A stretch of DNA of 64,000 nucleotides from Burkholderia seminalis DSM 23518 (GCF_902832885.1 NZ_CADFDK010000001.1:1054001-1118000); one strand, 5' to 3'; positions 40,413 through 49,293 are shown, counted from the stretch's first letter. The notes: generated by a model from the sequence alone, not told the origin. Numbers and translations: made by a program.

Positions 40413-41324
40413 ATGCCGATCTTCCAGCAACACGATATCCACGAACTTCACGCCGGCCCGTCGCTCGTCCGGGTCGCTCCGCAATTCGGCGGCCGCCTGC
40501 TGTCCTGGCACGTCGACGGCGAACCGGTCATCTTCTGGCCGGAAACGGCCGACTGGAGCAACCTCGCACGCGTGCGCGGCGGCAATCCGCTGCTGTTTCC
40601 GTTCCTCGGCCGCCACCGCGTCGACGGGGAACTCGGCCGCTGGCGCGACGCCGCCGGCGTGGTCCGCGATCTGCCGATGCACGGCTTCGCGCGCGACCTG
40701 CCGTTCGACGCACATCCGTCCGCCGACGGTGCCGCGCTGTCGATGACGCTCGACGCGAACGACGCCCTGCACGCGAGCTACCCGTTCGACTTCCGGTTCG
40801 AGACGACCTACCGGCTGGCCGACGCGCATACGCTCGACGTCGCGCTGACGACGACCAACCGCGGCGACACGCCGCTGCCCTACTACGCCGGTCATCATTT
40901 CTATTTCGCGCTGCCGCATGGCGAACGCGCGGAAACCACCCTCGAACTGCCGCCGACCCGCAGCTGCCAGCAGCGTCCGGACGGCTCGATCAGCCCGCTC
41001 GAACCCGGCGAAGCCCGCTACCGCCTCGACAATCCGGACATCCTCGACCGCTTCCACTGCCTCGACGGCGAACCGTCCGCGCCGGTGCGCATCGTGATGC
41101 CGGGCCGCGGCCGCACGATCGAGATCGCGCTCGACGCGCCGGGCTCGATCCCCTGGTACGCAGTCACGACCTGGACCGAAAAGCCGGATTCCGACTTCTA
41201 CTGCGTGGAGCCGTGGCTCGGTCTGCCCGATGCGATCCACAACGGCCTCGGGCTGCGCATGCTTGCGCCGGGCGCAACCGAAACGGCCGCGCTGCGCATT
41301 CGCGTGCGGCCGCTCGCCGGCTGA
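40413..41324 (+). CDS. Aldose 1-epimerase (mutarotase) family protein
   Basis: 303 residues from MPIFQQHDIHEL. The fold pattern is that of galactose mutarotase-like enzymes: GGRLLSWHVDGEPVIFW, NPLLFPFLGRHRVDGE, MHGFARDLPF (His), and YAGHHFYFALP (second His), with a late Glu in CVEPWLGLPDA. These catalyse anomer interconversion of hexoses or hexose-6-phosphates; the LFPFLGR and GFAR motifs fit the YeaD/GalM-like group. Substrate unknown. Longer frames upstream are not protein-like. Confidence 0.85.
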   Translation: MPIFQQHDIHELHAGPSLVRVAPQFGGRLLSWHVDGEPVIFWPETADWSNLARVRGGNPLLFPFLGRHRVDGELGRWRDAAGVVRDLPMHGFARDLPFDAHPSADGAALSMTLDANDALHASYPFDFRFETTYRLADAHTLDVALTTTNRGDTPLPYYAGHHFYFALPHGERAETTLELPPTRSCQQRPDGSISPLEPGEARYRLDNPDILDRFHCLDGEPSAPVRIVMPGRGRTIEIALDAPGSIPWYAVTTWTEKPDSDFYCVEPWLGLPDAIHNGLGLRMLAPGATETAALRIRVRPLAG

Positions 41325-41454
41325 TCGGCGCGCCGAACGGGCGCGCAAGGGCCCCGGCAGCGGCACGAAACTGCGGTGCTCGGGTCGAACCCGTTAAAAT
41401 CGGACGTTTTGTGTTGCCTGCCGCGTCACGCGCGGCGGGGTTTTGCGAGGTTCA

Positions 41455-42156
41455 ATGTTCGGAACAACAACGAAGCGACTCTTCGCGGCCGCCTGCGCGA
41501 CCCTGCTCGTCGCGTGCGGCTCCGCGCCCGTCGGCCCCGGGTTCTATCGCGTCGAGCGTGGCGACACGCTCTACAAGATCGCGCGCGACAACCGCACGTC
41601 GGTACAAAACATCGTGCGCTGGAACCAGATGGCGAACCCCGATGCGATCGAAGTCGGTCAGGTGCTGCGCGTCGCGCCGCCGCCCGGCACGGCCACCGCA
41701 TCGACGCCGTCGACCACCGGCACCGGCAGCGCGGGACGCGCCCGCCCGGCCCCTTCCGCGCCGGTCGAATCGGCCGTGAAACCGGCCACGAGCATCGCGC
41801 TGGTCTGGCCGGCGGCCGGCAACGTGGTGCGCACGTTCGACGGCTCGAAATCGAAGGGGATCGACATCGCGAACGCGCCGGGCACGCCGGTGGTCGCGGC
41901 CGCGCCGGGTGTCGTGGTCTATGCCGGCAACGGGCTGCGCGGCTACGGCAACCTGATCATCCTGAAGCACAACGCCGACTACCTGACCGCCTACGCGCAC
42001 AACCGCGCGCTGCTGGTGAAGGAAGGCCAGTCGGTCACGCAGGGGCAGTCGATCGCGGAGATGGGCAACAGCGACAGCGATCGCGTCGCGCTGCATTTCG
42101 AGCTGCGCTACGGCGGCCGGTCGATCGACCCGTCTCGTTACCTGCCGGCCCGCTGA
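41455..42156 (+). CDS. NlpD-like lipoprotein with LysM and degenerate LytM (M23) domains
   Basis: 233 residues. A lipoprotein signal ends in LLVACGSAP (Cys ~20). LysM (~33-77; YRVERGDTLYKIARDN, WNQMANPDAIEVGQVLRV) binds peptidoglycan. A Pro/Ala/Ser linker leads to the LytM domain (~118-229). The first metal motif, HxxxD in active enzymes, is KGIDIAN here, so the His is missing; the second, ALHFELR, keeps one His. Like E. coli NlpD it is probably an activator of amidases in cell separation and not itself an enzyme. The start was set at the ATG with GAGG 5 nt upstream, since the earlier codon is TTG. Confidence 0.85.
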   Translation: MFGTTTKRLFAAACATLLVACGSAPVGPGFYRVERGDTLYKIARDNRTSVQNIVRWNQMANPDAIEVGQVLRVAPPPGTATASTPSTTGTGSAGRARPAPSAPVESAVKPATSIALVWPAAGNVVRTFDGSKSKGIDIANAPGTPVVAAAPGVVVYAGNGLRGYGNLIILKHNADYLTAYAHNRALLVKEGQSVTQGQSIAEMGNSDSDRVALHFELRYGGRSIDPSRYLPAR

Positions 42157-42227
42157 GCGACCAACGGACGACACGCGATGCCGGCGCGCATCGCGTGCCG
42201 TCGCGGCGAAAAACGGGAATGGTCGAG

Positions 42228-42347
42228 TCAGCGCTTGCGCAGACGTCCGGTGAAACGGCCGGACAACGGATCGACGTGACTGGCAAACGCCACCAGCGCA
42301 CCGATTCCGATCAGGCTGAACCCCGCAGCTATCAGAAGCAAATCCAT
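42228..42347 (-). CDS. 39-residue membrane protein, uncertain
   Basis: MDLLLIAAGFSLIGIGALVAF followed by a basic, polar tail SHVDPLSGRFTGRLRKR. The single-helix plus positive tail arrangement fits an inner-membrane small protein. The ribosome-binding site is weak (TGTGA) and no terminator is evident. It occupies the gap between the NlpD-like and acyl-CoA synthetase genes, on the opposite strand. Confidence 0.45.
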   Translation of the reverse strand: MDLLLIAAGFSLIGIGALVAFASHVDPLSGRFTGRLRKR

Positions 42348-42524
42348 GGTCACATCACTGTTTTGTCGTGATCTTATGCGTCATTCCGGAATCGTGCACC
42401 GAGCGTCGGCCGTTGGACGAGCCCGAGCATTCCCTATCAGCAGACCCCATTGTGGATTCGTCTGCGTGAAAACCTGATGTAAGCCGTGCGCCCGACGCCA
42501 CGATCGACACCCAGGAGACAATCG

Positions 42525-44144
42525 ATGCTGCCCGCCGCCGACCGCTACGACGACCTGCTCTCCCGCTTCCAGTGGAACATTCCGGCGCGCTACAACATCG
42601 GCGTGGACGTCTGCGACAAATGGGCCGACGGCAGCGGACGCCTCGCGCTGATCTACGAAACGGCGCAAGGCGACGTGTTTCGGATGACGTTCGACGATCT
42701 GAAGAATGCCTCTAACCGTTTCGCGAACAGCCTCGCGCGTGCGGGCCTGCAACGCGGCGACCGGATCGGCATCTTTCTCGCGCAGGGTCCCGAAACGGCT
42801 GTCGCGCATCTCGCGGCGTACAAGCTCGGCGCGATCGCGGTGCCGCTCTTCACGCTGTTCGGCGTCGATGCACTCGAATACCGGCTCGCGAACAGCGGGG
42901 CCGCCGCGCTCGTCACCGACGCGGCCGGCTACGCGAAAATCGCGCCGCTGCGCGCGCAGCTGCCCACGCTGCGTACCGTCTACTGCGTCGGCGACGATGC
43001 GCCCGACGCGCCGGGCCTGCTGCGTTACGACGCGGCGCTCGCCGCCGAAACGCCGGAGTTCGTGCCGGCCGATACGGCCGCCGACGATCCGGCGGTGATC
43101 ATCTACACATCCGGCACGACGGGCAAACCGAAAGGCGCGCTGCACGCCCATCGCGTGCTGCTCGGCCACCTGCCCGGTGTCGAGATGTCGCAGCAATGCT
43201 TCCCGCGCGATGCACGCCTGTTCTGGACGCCAGCCGACTGGGCATGGATCGGCGGCCTGCTCGACGTGCTGCTGCCGTCGTGGCATCACGGCGTGCCGGT
43301 GCTCGCGCGCCGCTTCGAGAAGTTCGACGGCGACGCGGCGTTTGCGTTGATGGCGCGGCACGGCGTCACGCACGCATTCCTGCCGCCCACCGCGCTGAAG
43401 CTGATGCGCACCGTAGCGGCTCCGCGCGAACGCCATGCGCTGTCGCTGAAATCGGTCGCGAGCGGCGGCGAATCGCTCGGCACCGAACTGACGGCCTGGG
43501 GGCGCGACGCGCTCGGCGTGACGATCAACGAGTTCTACGGGCAAACCGAGTGCAACATGGTGCTGTCGTCCTGCGCGGCGCTGTTCGACGCGCGGCCCGG
43601 CGCCATCGGCAAGGCGGTACCCGGTCATGCGGTCGCGATCGTCGACGCGGACGGCACGCCGCTGCCGCCGGGCGTCGAAGGTCGCATCGCGGTACGCCGC
43701 CCCGACCCGGTGATGTTCCTCGAATACTGGCGCAACCCGGATGCGACGCGCGACAAGTTCGCGGGCGACTACCTGCTGACCGGCGATACGGGCACGCTCG
43801 ACGCCGACGGTTTCGTGCGCTTCGTCGGCCGCGACGACGATGTCATCACGAGCGCCGGCTACCGGATCGGCCCGGGGCCGATCGAGGACTGCCTGCTCAC
43901 GCATCCGGCGGTGCGAATGGCGGCCGTCGTCGGCGTGCCCGACGCGACGCGCACCGAGATCGTCAAGGCGTTCGTCGTGCTGAACCCCGGTCACGTCGGT
44001 GACGACACGCTCGTCCTCGCGCTGCAGGCCCACGTGCGCACGCGGCTCGCCGCACACGAATACCCGCGCGCGATCGCGTTCGTCGACAGCCTGCCGATGA
44101 CCGCGACCGGCAAGATCGTGCGCCGCGCGTTGCGCGACGCGTAG
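42525..44144 (+). CDS. AMP-dependent acyl-CoA synthetase
   Basis: 539 residues. The ATP/AMP-binding signature YTSGTTGKPKG (~193-203), GGESLGTELT, NEFYGQTECN (~335-344), TGDTGTLDADGFVRFVGRDDD and the C-terminal TGKIVRRALRD (catalytic Lys) mark the ANL superfamily. The overall form (DWAWIGGLLDVLLPSWHHGVPV) is that of medium-chain/benzoate-type and acetyl-CoA-synthetase-like enzymes. It activates a carboxylic acid to its CoA thioester. AGGAG lies 8 nt before the ATG at 42525. Substrate cannot be decided. Confidence 0.9.
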   Translation: MLPAADRYDDLLSRFQWNIPARYNIGVDVCDKWADGSGRLALIYETAQGDVFRMTFDDLKNASNRFANSLARAGLQRGDRIGIFLAQGPETAVAHLAAYKLGAIAVPLFTLFGVDALEYRLANSGAAALVTDAAGYAKIAPLRAQLPTLRTVYCVGDDAPDAPGLLRYDAALAAETPEFVPADTAADDPAVIIYTSGTTGKPKGALHAHRVLLGHLPGVEMSQQCFPRDARLFWTPADWAWIGGLLDVLLPSWHHGVPVLARRFEKFDGDAAFALMARHGVTHAFLPPTALKLMRTVAAPRERHALSLKSVASGGESLGTELTAWGRDALGVTINEFYGQTECNMVLSSCAALFDARPGAIGKAVPGHAVAIVDADGTPLPPGVEGRIAVRRPDPVMFLEYWRNPDATRDKFAGDYLLTGDTGTLDADGFVRFVGRDDDVITSAGYRIGPGPIEDCLLTHPAVRMAAVVGVPDATRTEIVKAFVVLNPGHVGDDTLVLALQAHVRTRLAAHEYPRAIAFVDSLPMTATGKIVRRALRDA

Positions 44145-44217
44145 GCCGCTCACCTCCGGCTCGGCCCGTGCGGCCGGATGGTTTATAGTGGCGCCACGCA
44201 GTTTTTCCAAGAAAACG

Positions 44218-44541
44218 ATGTCCTCAGATCAGCCATCCGCCGCGGGCGCGTCGCACAGCCCGCTCTACGCCAAACTCCTCGGCGAAACCGCGAAGATCGA
44301 CTGGTGCGATCTCGAACGCTTCTTCGCGCAGGGCAAGCTGCTGTCCGTCGCGCGCGACCTCGATCTCGTCAGCATCGCGGAAGCCGTCGCCAGCGACGAT
44401 GCCGAACAGGTCACGCGCTGGCTGTCGGCCGGTCTCGTCGCGCGCATGCCCGCCGAGACCGCCGCCGACTACGCGGCGCGCAACCCGGAGCTGTGGGCGG
44501 TCGTCGTCTCGCCGTGGGTCTGCGTGCAGGAACGCGCCTGA
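44218..44541 (+). CDS. DUF2288 domain protein
   Basis: 107 residues. SPLYAKLLGETAKIDWCDLERFFAQG, KLLSVARDLDLVSIAEAVASDD and LWAVVVSPWVCVQ match the DUF2288 pattern. Family function is unknown. It precedes the MATE gene by 10 bp in the same direction. Confidence 0.8.
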   Translation: MSSDQPSAAGASHSPLYAKLLGETAKIDWCDLERFFAQGKLLSVARDLDLVSIAEAVASDDAEQVTRWLSAGLVARMPAETAADYAARNPELWAVVVSPWVCVQERA

Positions 44542-44551
44542 CGCGTCCGCC

Positions 44552-45931
44552 ATGTCCGAATCCGCGTTAGCGCACGGAGCCGGCGCCGGTTCGGCCACCG
44601 TCACGCATCGGCGCGTCCTCGCGCTCGCCTTCCCGATCGTCCTGGCGAACCTGACCCAGCCGATCCTCGGCGCCGTCGACACGGCCGTCGCCGGCCACCT
44701 CGACGGCGCGCAGTATCTCGGCGGCGTCGCACTCGGCGGGCTGTTCTTCAATTTCGTGTTCTGGGGTTTCGGCTTCCTGCGGATGGGGACGACCGGCCTC
44801 GTCGCACAGGCGCATGGCGCCGGGGACACCGCCGGTATTCGCCTGAACCTGCTGCGCGCGCTGATCGTCGCGTTCGCGCTCGGTAGCGCCGTGCTCGCGC
44901 TGCAGGTGCCGCTGCTGTCGTTCGCACTGTCCGCGCTCGGCGGCAGCGACGCCGTCCGCGCGACGGCGCTCGCATACAGTCATGCGCGGATCTGGAGCGC
45001 GCCATTCGCGCTCGCGAACTACGTCGTGCTCGGCTATCTGCTCGGCGTACAGCGTGTGCGGCTGGCGCTGGTCGCGCAGGTGTTCATCAACGCGGTGAAC
45101 ATCGGTGCGGTCCTGCTCTATGTGTACGGCTTCGGTTGGGGCATCGCCGGCATCGGCGCCGCGACCGCCACCGCGGACGCTTGCGGCTTCGCGCTCGGTG
45201 CGTGGATGCTGTGGCGGTTGCGCCCGCGCGGCCTTGCGCCGATCGCGGTACGCGCACTTGCCGAGCGCGCCGCGCTCAAGCGCCTGGTTGCGCTCAATCG
45301 CGACATCTTCCTGCGTACGCTGTGCCTGCTCGGCGCGTTCGGCTGGTTCGCGCACCTCGGCGCAAGACAGGGCGACGCGACGCTCGCGGCAAACGCGCTG
45401 CTGCTGAATTTCCAGACCTTCATGGCTTATGGCCTCGACGGCTTCGCGCATGCTGCCGAGGCGCTCGTCGGTGCGGCCGCCGGGGCGCGCGACCGCCGCG
45501 CCTTTCGGCAGGCCGTGCGCGTCACGCTGCTCTGGTCGGCGCTCGGCGCGCTGCTGTTCGCGCTCGCCTACTGGGCGGCGGGCGGCTGGATCGTCGCGCG
45601 CCTGACCGACCAGGCCGAGATCCGCGCCGTCGCGTTGCGCTATCTGCCGTGGGCTGCGATCTCGCCGATCGTGTCGGTCTGGGGCTTCCTGCTCGATGGC
45701 GTCTTCATCGGCGCGACGCAAACGCGATCGCTGATGCGCGCGATGGTCGTGTCGCTCTCGATCTTCATTGTTGCCACGTTCGCGGCCGTCGGCACGTTCG
45801 GCAATCACGGTCTGTGGTTCGCGCTGCTGCTGTTCATGGCCGCGCGCGGCGCGACGCTCGCGCGTTACCTGCCCGGGCTGCTGCGGCGCATCGGCGCCGA
45901 CGCGCACGCCGCGTCCGCCGCCCGCGCGTGA
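44552..45931 (+). CDS. MATE family efflux transporter (DinF-like)
   Basis: 459 residues with twelve hydrophobic segments. The N-terminal FPIVLANLTQPILGAVDTAVAGHL and GFGFLRMGTTGLVAQAHGAGD are typical of DinF-type multidrug and toxin extrusion proteins, which export cationic or other small molecules using ion gradients across the inner membrane. It shares a transcript with the DUF2288 gene (10-bp gap). Substrates are not predictable. Confidence 0.9.
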   Translation: MSESALAHGAGAGSATVTHRRVLALAFPIVLANLTQPILGAVDTAVAGHLDGAQYLGGVALGGLFFNFVFWGFGFLRMGTTGLVAQAHGAGDTAGIRLNLLRALIVAFALGSAVLALQVPLLSFALSALGGSDAVRATALAYSHARIWSAPFALANYVVLGYLLGVQRVRLALVAQVFINAVNIGAVLLYVYGFGWGIAGIGAATATADACGFALGAWMLWRLRPRGLAPIAVRALAERAALKRLVALNRDIFLRTLCLLGAFGWFAHLGARQGDATLAANALLLNFQTFMAYGLDGFAHAAEALVGAAAGARDRRAFRQAVRVTLLWSALGALLFALAYWAAGGWIVARLTDQAEIRAVALRYLPWAAISPIVSVWGFLLDGVFIGATQTRSLMRAMVVSLSIFIVATFAAVGTFGNHGLWFALLLFMAARGATLARYLPGLLRRIGADAHAASAARA

Positions 45932-45946
45932 CGGCGAACCCTGTCG

Positions 45947-46123
45947 TTACTGCGTCGGTTTCGGCGGCGGCGCGTCGAGCATCGACGGCGGCGTCATGTC
46001 GGTCGGCACGCCGTGATAGTCGGCCGGGTCTTCCGGCGGGTGGCCGCGACGGGCCTGGCGAGGATCGCTGGTGCAGGCGGCAAGCAGGGATGCGGCCAGC
46101 ACGGCCAGCATGAAACGGGTCAT
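45947..46123 (-). CDS. Small lipoprotein (58 residues)
   Basis: MTRFMLAVLAASLLAACTSD: an ideal lipobox (LAAC) with a 17-residue signal, so the mature protein is only ~42 residues and Pro-rich (GHPPEDPADYHGVPTDMTPP). GGAG lies 9 nt before the ATG. It is convergent with the MATE gene. No known family. Confidence 0.7.
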   Translation of the reverse strand: MTRFMLAVLAASLLAACTSDPRQARRGHPPEDPADYHGVPTDMTPPSMLDAPPPKPTQ

Positions 46124-46259
46124 CGGGTGTGGCTCCGGAAAACGGTGCGCCCATCGCGCGCCGGGACCGCGCCGAGTCTAGCGGAAATCCGGTTTCAGGG
46201 TCGTGCCGCGCATGTCCTACTATGTACGCATGGCGCTGTGCCGTGGAAAGGAGGCTGCC

Positions 46260-46430
46260 ATGTCGTCTGAAGAAATTGCGGGCCTGATCGGCCTGTTCAT
46301 TGGCCTGATGGTGCTGGTCGCGCTGTCGTACTTCGAGTCGCGCGAATACAAGCGCAGCCATGGCGGCGAAGGGATGATCCACCATTGGATGGCGGAACAT
46401 CACCTGCTCGACTGGCGGCGCAAGCACTGA
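46260..46430 (+). CDS. Small single-pass membrane protein (56 residues)
   Basis: MSSEEIAGLIGLFIGLMVLVAL gives one hydrophobic helix (~5-24), followed by a charged tail rich in His, Glu and Arg (YFESREYKRSHGGEGMIHHW). AAGGAGG is 5 nt before the ATG, which decides the start over two upstream ATGs. Function unknown. Confidence 0.7.
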   Translation: MSSEEIAGLIGLFIGLMVLVALSYFESREYKRSHGGEGMIHHWMAEHHLLDWRRKH

Positions 46431-46622
46431 GCGAGCCGCCCCGCAGTCCGGCCCGTATCAACGATCCGGGCCGTCCTGAAACGTGCCATCCCGTGGCACG
46501 CCGGCAATCGCATACCGCGGAAATTATCAGGGCCGAATGCACGAACGCCGTCGCCTGACCAATGGCGCGCGACGGCATTCGCTTGCGCGCACCCGGAGCG
46601 GGCGCGCCGCGGTTCGGACGGT

Positions 46623-47429
46623 TCAGCCCAGGAAGTGGCGGGCGTAGCGCGAGTTGATGTCGGACAGGCGGAACAGCGTCAGGAAATCCGCGCAGTTGAA
46701 GTCGGGATCCCAGGCCGGTGCGCCGCAAATCTTCGCGCCGAGACGCAGGTAGCCCTTGATCAGCGGCGGCGGTGCGACCACGGTGCCCGTCTGCAATTCG
46801 TCGACCGGCAGCGCCGTGTGCGGGAACGCGCGGTACTCGGGCGCCGTCAGCGAGCCTGCCGACAGCGACTGGTACAGGTTCGCCGCATAGTGGCCGCCAT
46901 CGGCCATCGACACGCTCGCGCAGCCGAGCATCGTCTCGTAGCCGTTCTGCATCATGTACGCGCCGAGACCGCCCCACAGCGCCATGATGACGGCGCCGCT
47001 GCGGTAGTCGCTGTGCACGCACGAGCGGCCGACCTCGACCATCTTGCCGCGCAGGTGCGTGAGACGCGACAGGTCGAATTCGCCCTCGGCATACAGGCGG
47101 CCGACCCGCACCGCCTGGTGCGGCGGCAGCACGCGGTACGTGCCGACGACTTTCAGCGTGTCGAGATCGCGCACCAGCAGGTGGTCGCAGTACGCATCGA
47201 ACGGATCGACGTCGAGACCGGAGGGACCGCTGACCTGCGCGCCCATCTCTTCGGCGAACACGCTGTAGCGCAGGCGCTGGGCTTCGCGCAATTCGTCTTC
47301 CGTACGCGCCCATGCGGCGCGCAGGCGATACTCCGATGTGACGGTTTCACTGGCGCGCGGCAGGTGGCGCCGCGACGTGTCGAGGGGCAGCGAGGCAAAA
47401 GGGAGCGTAGGCGTCGGCAGTTCTCGCAT
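46623..47429 (-). CDS. olsB: Ornithine-acyl-ACP N-acyltransferase-like protein (OlsB type)
   Basis: 268 residues. The GNAT-related acyltransferase pattern is clear: LREAQRLRYSVFAEEMGAQ, DPFDAYCDHLLVRD, VVGTYRVLPP, MVEVGRSCVHSDYRSGAVIMALWGG is the core (Glu and Arg), and GCASVSMADGG. OlsB-type enzymes join a 3-hydroxyacyl chain to ornithine, the first step of ornithine lipids, membrane lipids common in Burkholderia. AGGA lies before the ATG at 47429; an upstream in-frame ATG gives a poorer N-terminus. The O-acyltransferase (olsA) is not adjacent. Confidence 0.8.
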   Translation of the reverse strand: MRELPTPTLPFASLPLDTSRRHLPRASETVTSEYRLRAAWARTEDELREAQRLRYSVFAEEMGAQVSGPSGLDVDPFDAYCDHLLVRDLDTLKVVGTYRVLPPHQAVRVGRLYAEGEFDLSRLTHLRGKMVEVGRSCVHSDYRSGAVIMALWGGLGAYMMQNGYETMLGCASVSMADGGHYAANLYQSLSAGSLTAPEYRAFPHTALPVDELQTGTVVAPPPLIKGYLRLGAKICGAPAWDPDFNCADFLTLFRLSDINSRYARHFLG

Positions 47430-47599
47430 TAGGCTTTCCTGGTCGTAAGGAATAAGGCGACATGCCCGCCAATGTAGTAACCGGCCGTGACCGTTATGTG
47501 GCACGACCGTGTCCTTTCAATGACGTGTCGCCGAATTGACTTTAGCAGAAAGCTTGCGAAACCGTATGATCAATCCCTTCAAACCTATTCAGCCGGGAT

Positions 47600-48061
47600 T
47601 CACACCAGTTCCGGCGTCAATACCGCCCGCAATACCGCCTGCCGACTGCCGTCACGCGTGCGGCTCGCGAGCCACACGATGCCGCCCTTCCTGACGCTCC
47701 AGCTGTCGTCGCCGCCGGTAATCAATTGCGCGGCGACACTGCCGAGCGTCGGCTGGTGCCCGACGATCACGACCGTCGGCGCGATGCCGTCCGGCCAGCC
47801 TGCCGCTGCCAGCACGTCGTCGACGCTGCCGCCCGGTGCGAGCGCGTCGACGGTCCGGTACTGGTCGGTCAGCGCCTCGACCGTCTGCACGGTGCGAGCC
47901 GCCGGGCTCGCGAGGATCACGCTGTTCGTCTCGAGCCTGCCGCGCAGCCATTTGGCCATCGCCTGCGCGTCCTTGCGGCCGCGGACGGTCAGCTGGCGCG
48001 CGAGATCGCTCGTCGCATGGTCTTCGGCTTCGGCGTGACGCCACAGGATCAGGTTCATCAT
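47600..48061 (-). CDS. sixA: Phosphohistidine phosphatase SixA-like
   Basis: 153 residues starting MMNLILWRHAEAEDHATSDL; RHAEAE holds the phospho-accepting His of the histidine phosphatase superfamily. VILASPAARTVQTVEAL and VIVGHQPTLGSVAAQLI carry the other conserved Arg and His. Length matches SixA. It removes phosphate from His residues, for example on HPt or PTS (NPr) proteins. GGAG is 8 nt before the ATG at 48061. Confidence 0.85.
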   Translation of the reverse strand: MMNLILWRHAEAEDHATSDLARQLTVRGRKDAQAMAKWLRGRLETNSVILASPAARTVQTVEALTDQYRTVDALAPGGSVDDVLAAAGWPDGIAPTVVIVGHQPTLGSVAAQLITGGDDSWSVRKGGIVWLASRTRDGSRQAVLRAVLTPELV

Positions 48062-48181
48062 GATGTTCTCCTTGCTTCGGCGAGCGTCCGCGCACGCATG
48101 CGTCGCGGCCGGCCGATCGTCCCGTGGATTGTCGCAAATCGCGGCCGGTTCGCCGCCGCGGCATTTACCCGCATGTCGTGA

Positions 48182-48211
48182 TTGACCGGATGGATCATGC
48201 AACGATATAAT
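48182..48211 (+). promoter_or_regulatory. Sigma-70 promoter of tRNA-Pro
   Basis: TTGACC at 48182-48187, an 18-bp spacer and a consensus TATAAT at 48206-48211. The tRNA begins 12 bp further on, as expected for a stable RNA gene. Confidence 0.8.
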
Positions 48212-48222
48212 CTTTGGCTCGT

Positions 48223-48299
48223 CGGAGCGTAGCGCAGCCTGGTAGCGCATCTGATTTGGGATCAGAGGGTCGTAGGTTCGAATCCTATCGCTCCGACCA
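48223..48299 (+). tRNA. tRNA-Pro(UGG)
   Basis: 77 nt including CCA. Acceptor CGGAGCG pairs with CGCTCCG; D-arm GCGCAGCCTGGTAGCGC; anticodon stem TCTGA/TCAGA with loop TTTGGGA (anticodon TGG); T-arm TAGG-TTCGAAT-CCTA region complete. Its 3' end faces the second T6SS module. Confidence 0.97.
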
Positions 48300-48308
48300 A
48301 GGAATCAA

Positions 48309-48336
48309 GGGGTTAGCTGATGCTAACCCCTTTTTC
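48309..48336 (+). terminator. Rho-independent terminator of tRNA-Pro
   Basis: GGGGTTAGC and GCTAACCCC form a perfect 9-bp stem around TGAT, followed by TTTTTC. It starts 10 bp after the tRNA. Confidence 0.9.
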
Positions 48337-48459
48337 TTTGCCGCAATGCCAAGCCGTTGCTACTATTTTTCTACCATCTGGCGCGCTTCCATAAGGAACC
48401 GCACCCGATGACAGCCTCTCTCATCCCGCCCAGCACCGCCTTTTCATCCTCCACGCTGA

Positions 48460-48807
48460 CTGGCGCGACGCCGCCCAATACCCCCGGCGTCCCTTCGCGC
48501 ATCCTCCATCTGGTCTCGGGAAGCCCTTCAGCGCGATAACAAGTACGCACAAGACTACGTCCGGTACCCACAACTCGATAGTTCGTATTTGAGGGAAGGG
48601 CCAGGTATCGCCGATGACGATAAAGCCATCGCTTTCCGAGCGAGCAAGATTCAACAGGGGCGTCTGCAGATTATCAAATCGTTCACCATTGTGATGAGCA
48701 CCCAGGCGGATGGCCGTTCTTTCGAGGTTGACTATCGAGTCGGAGCAGACGAGTTGCCGCGGCAAACAACTGGCTATTTGCACTTCGAAGTGCAACAAGC
48801 CGAGTAG
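48460..48807 (+). pseudogene. Gene remnant next to tRNA-Pro
   Basis: An open frame without a plausible start reads WSREALQRDNKYAQDYVRYP, then IADDDKAIAFRASKIQQGRL and ends with TGYLHFEVQQAE at 48807. Just upstream, another frame reads HADWRDAAQYPRRP. Together they resemble the start of DUF6499-like proteins of integrative elements (WRDAA-YP then WxxEFLRRN-like), split by a frameshift. The match is by eye and weak, but the sequence is clearly coding-like and damaged. Confidence 0.4.
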
Positions 48808-48942
48808 ACGCCGTCGCCCGACACACAAAGACATGCAGGATGAGCGGATTGCCGTCAACACGAAGCCTGACTGACCAGTCCACTCTTGCCCCGTCAGGAT
48901 TTCCGCATGCCAGCCCCTCGCTCAATACATCGCCGGAGGTCG

Positions 48943-49230
48943 TCACACGTCGACCGACATGACCTGTTGTGACGCGACGAGCTTCGGTGGCGGGGTGCAC
49001 TTGCAAATACACAGGTCATCACTCAGCGCGACGCGCCGTCCGTCCGGCCCTGTCATTGGAAGTCGTGGACCGGCACATTGAATCTTGCCGATCGATTTGC
49101 AAGCTGGGCAAATTACGTCGTCATCTTCGTGCGCGATATGCCTGCCGTCCAATTCAAACGGTGTTGCCTTCACGCGAACGGTTCCCGCCACGGTCGTATG
49201 ATCGCCATCGAGAATCAGGTATCGGGTCAT
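48943..49230 (-). CDS. PAAR-domain protein of the second T6SS module
   Basis: 95 residues. MTRYLILDGDHTTVAGTVRV, the central CPACKSIGKIQCAGP and VALSDDLCICKCTPPPKLVA correspond to a stand-alone PAAR-like domain, including the Cys residues of the tip metal site. It would cap the VgrG spike. It is the last gene of the vgrG-PLD-Sel1-membrane-PAAR series. Confidence 0.8.
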   Translation of the reverse strand: MTRYLILDGDHTTVAGTVRVKATPFELDGRHIAHEDDDVICPACKSIGKIQCAGPRLPMTGPDGRRVALSDDLCICKCTPPPKLVASQQVMSVDV

Positions 49231-49293
49231 TTGCCGTTGCCTCAGTCACATCCCCAAATGGACGAATGCAGGTGTGCCATCTTCGCCACGCAA

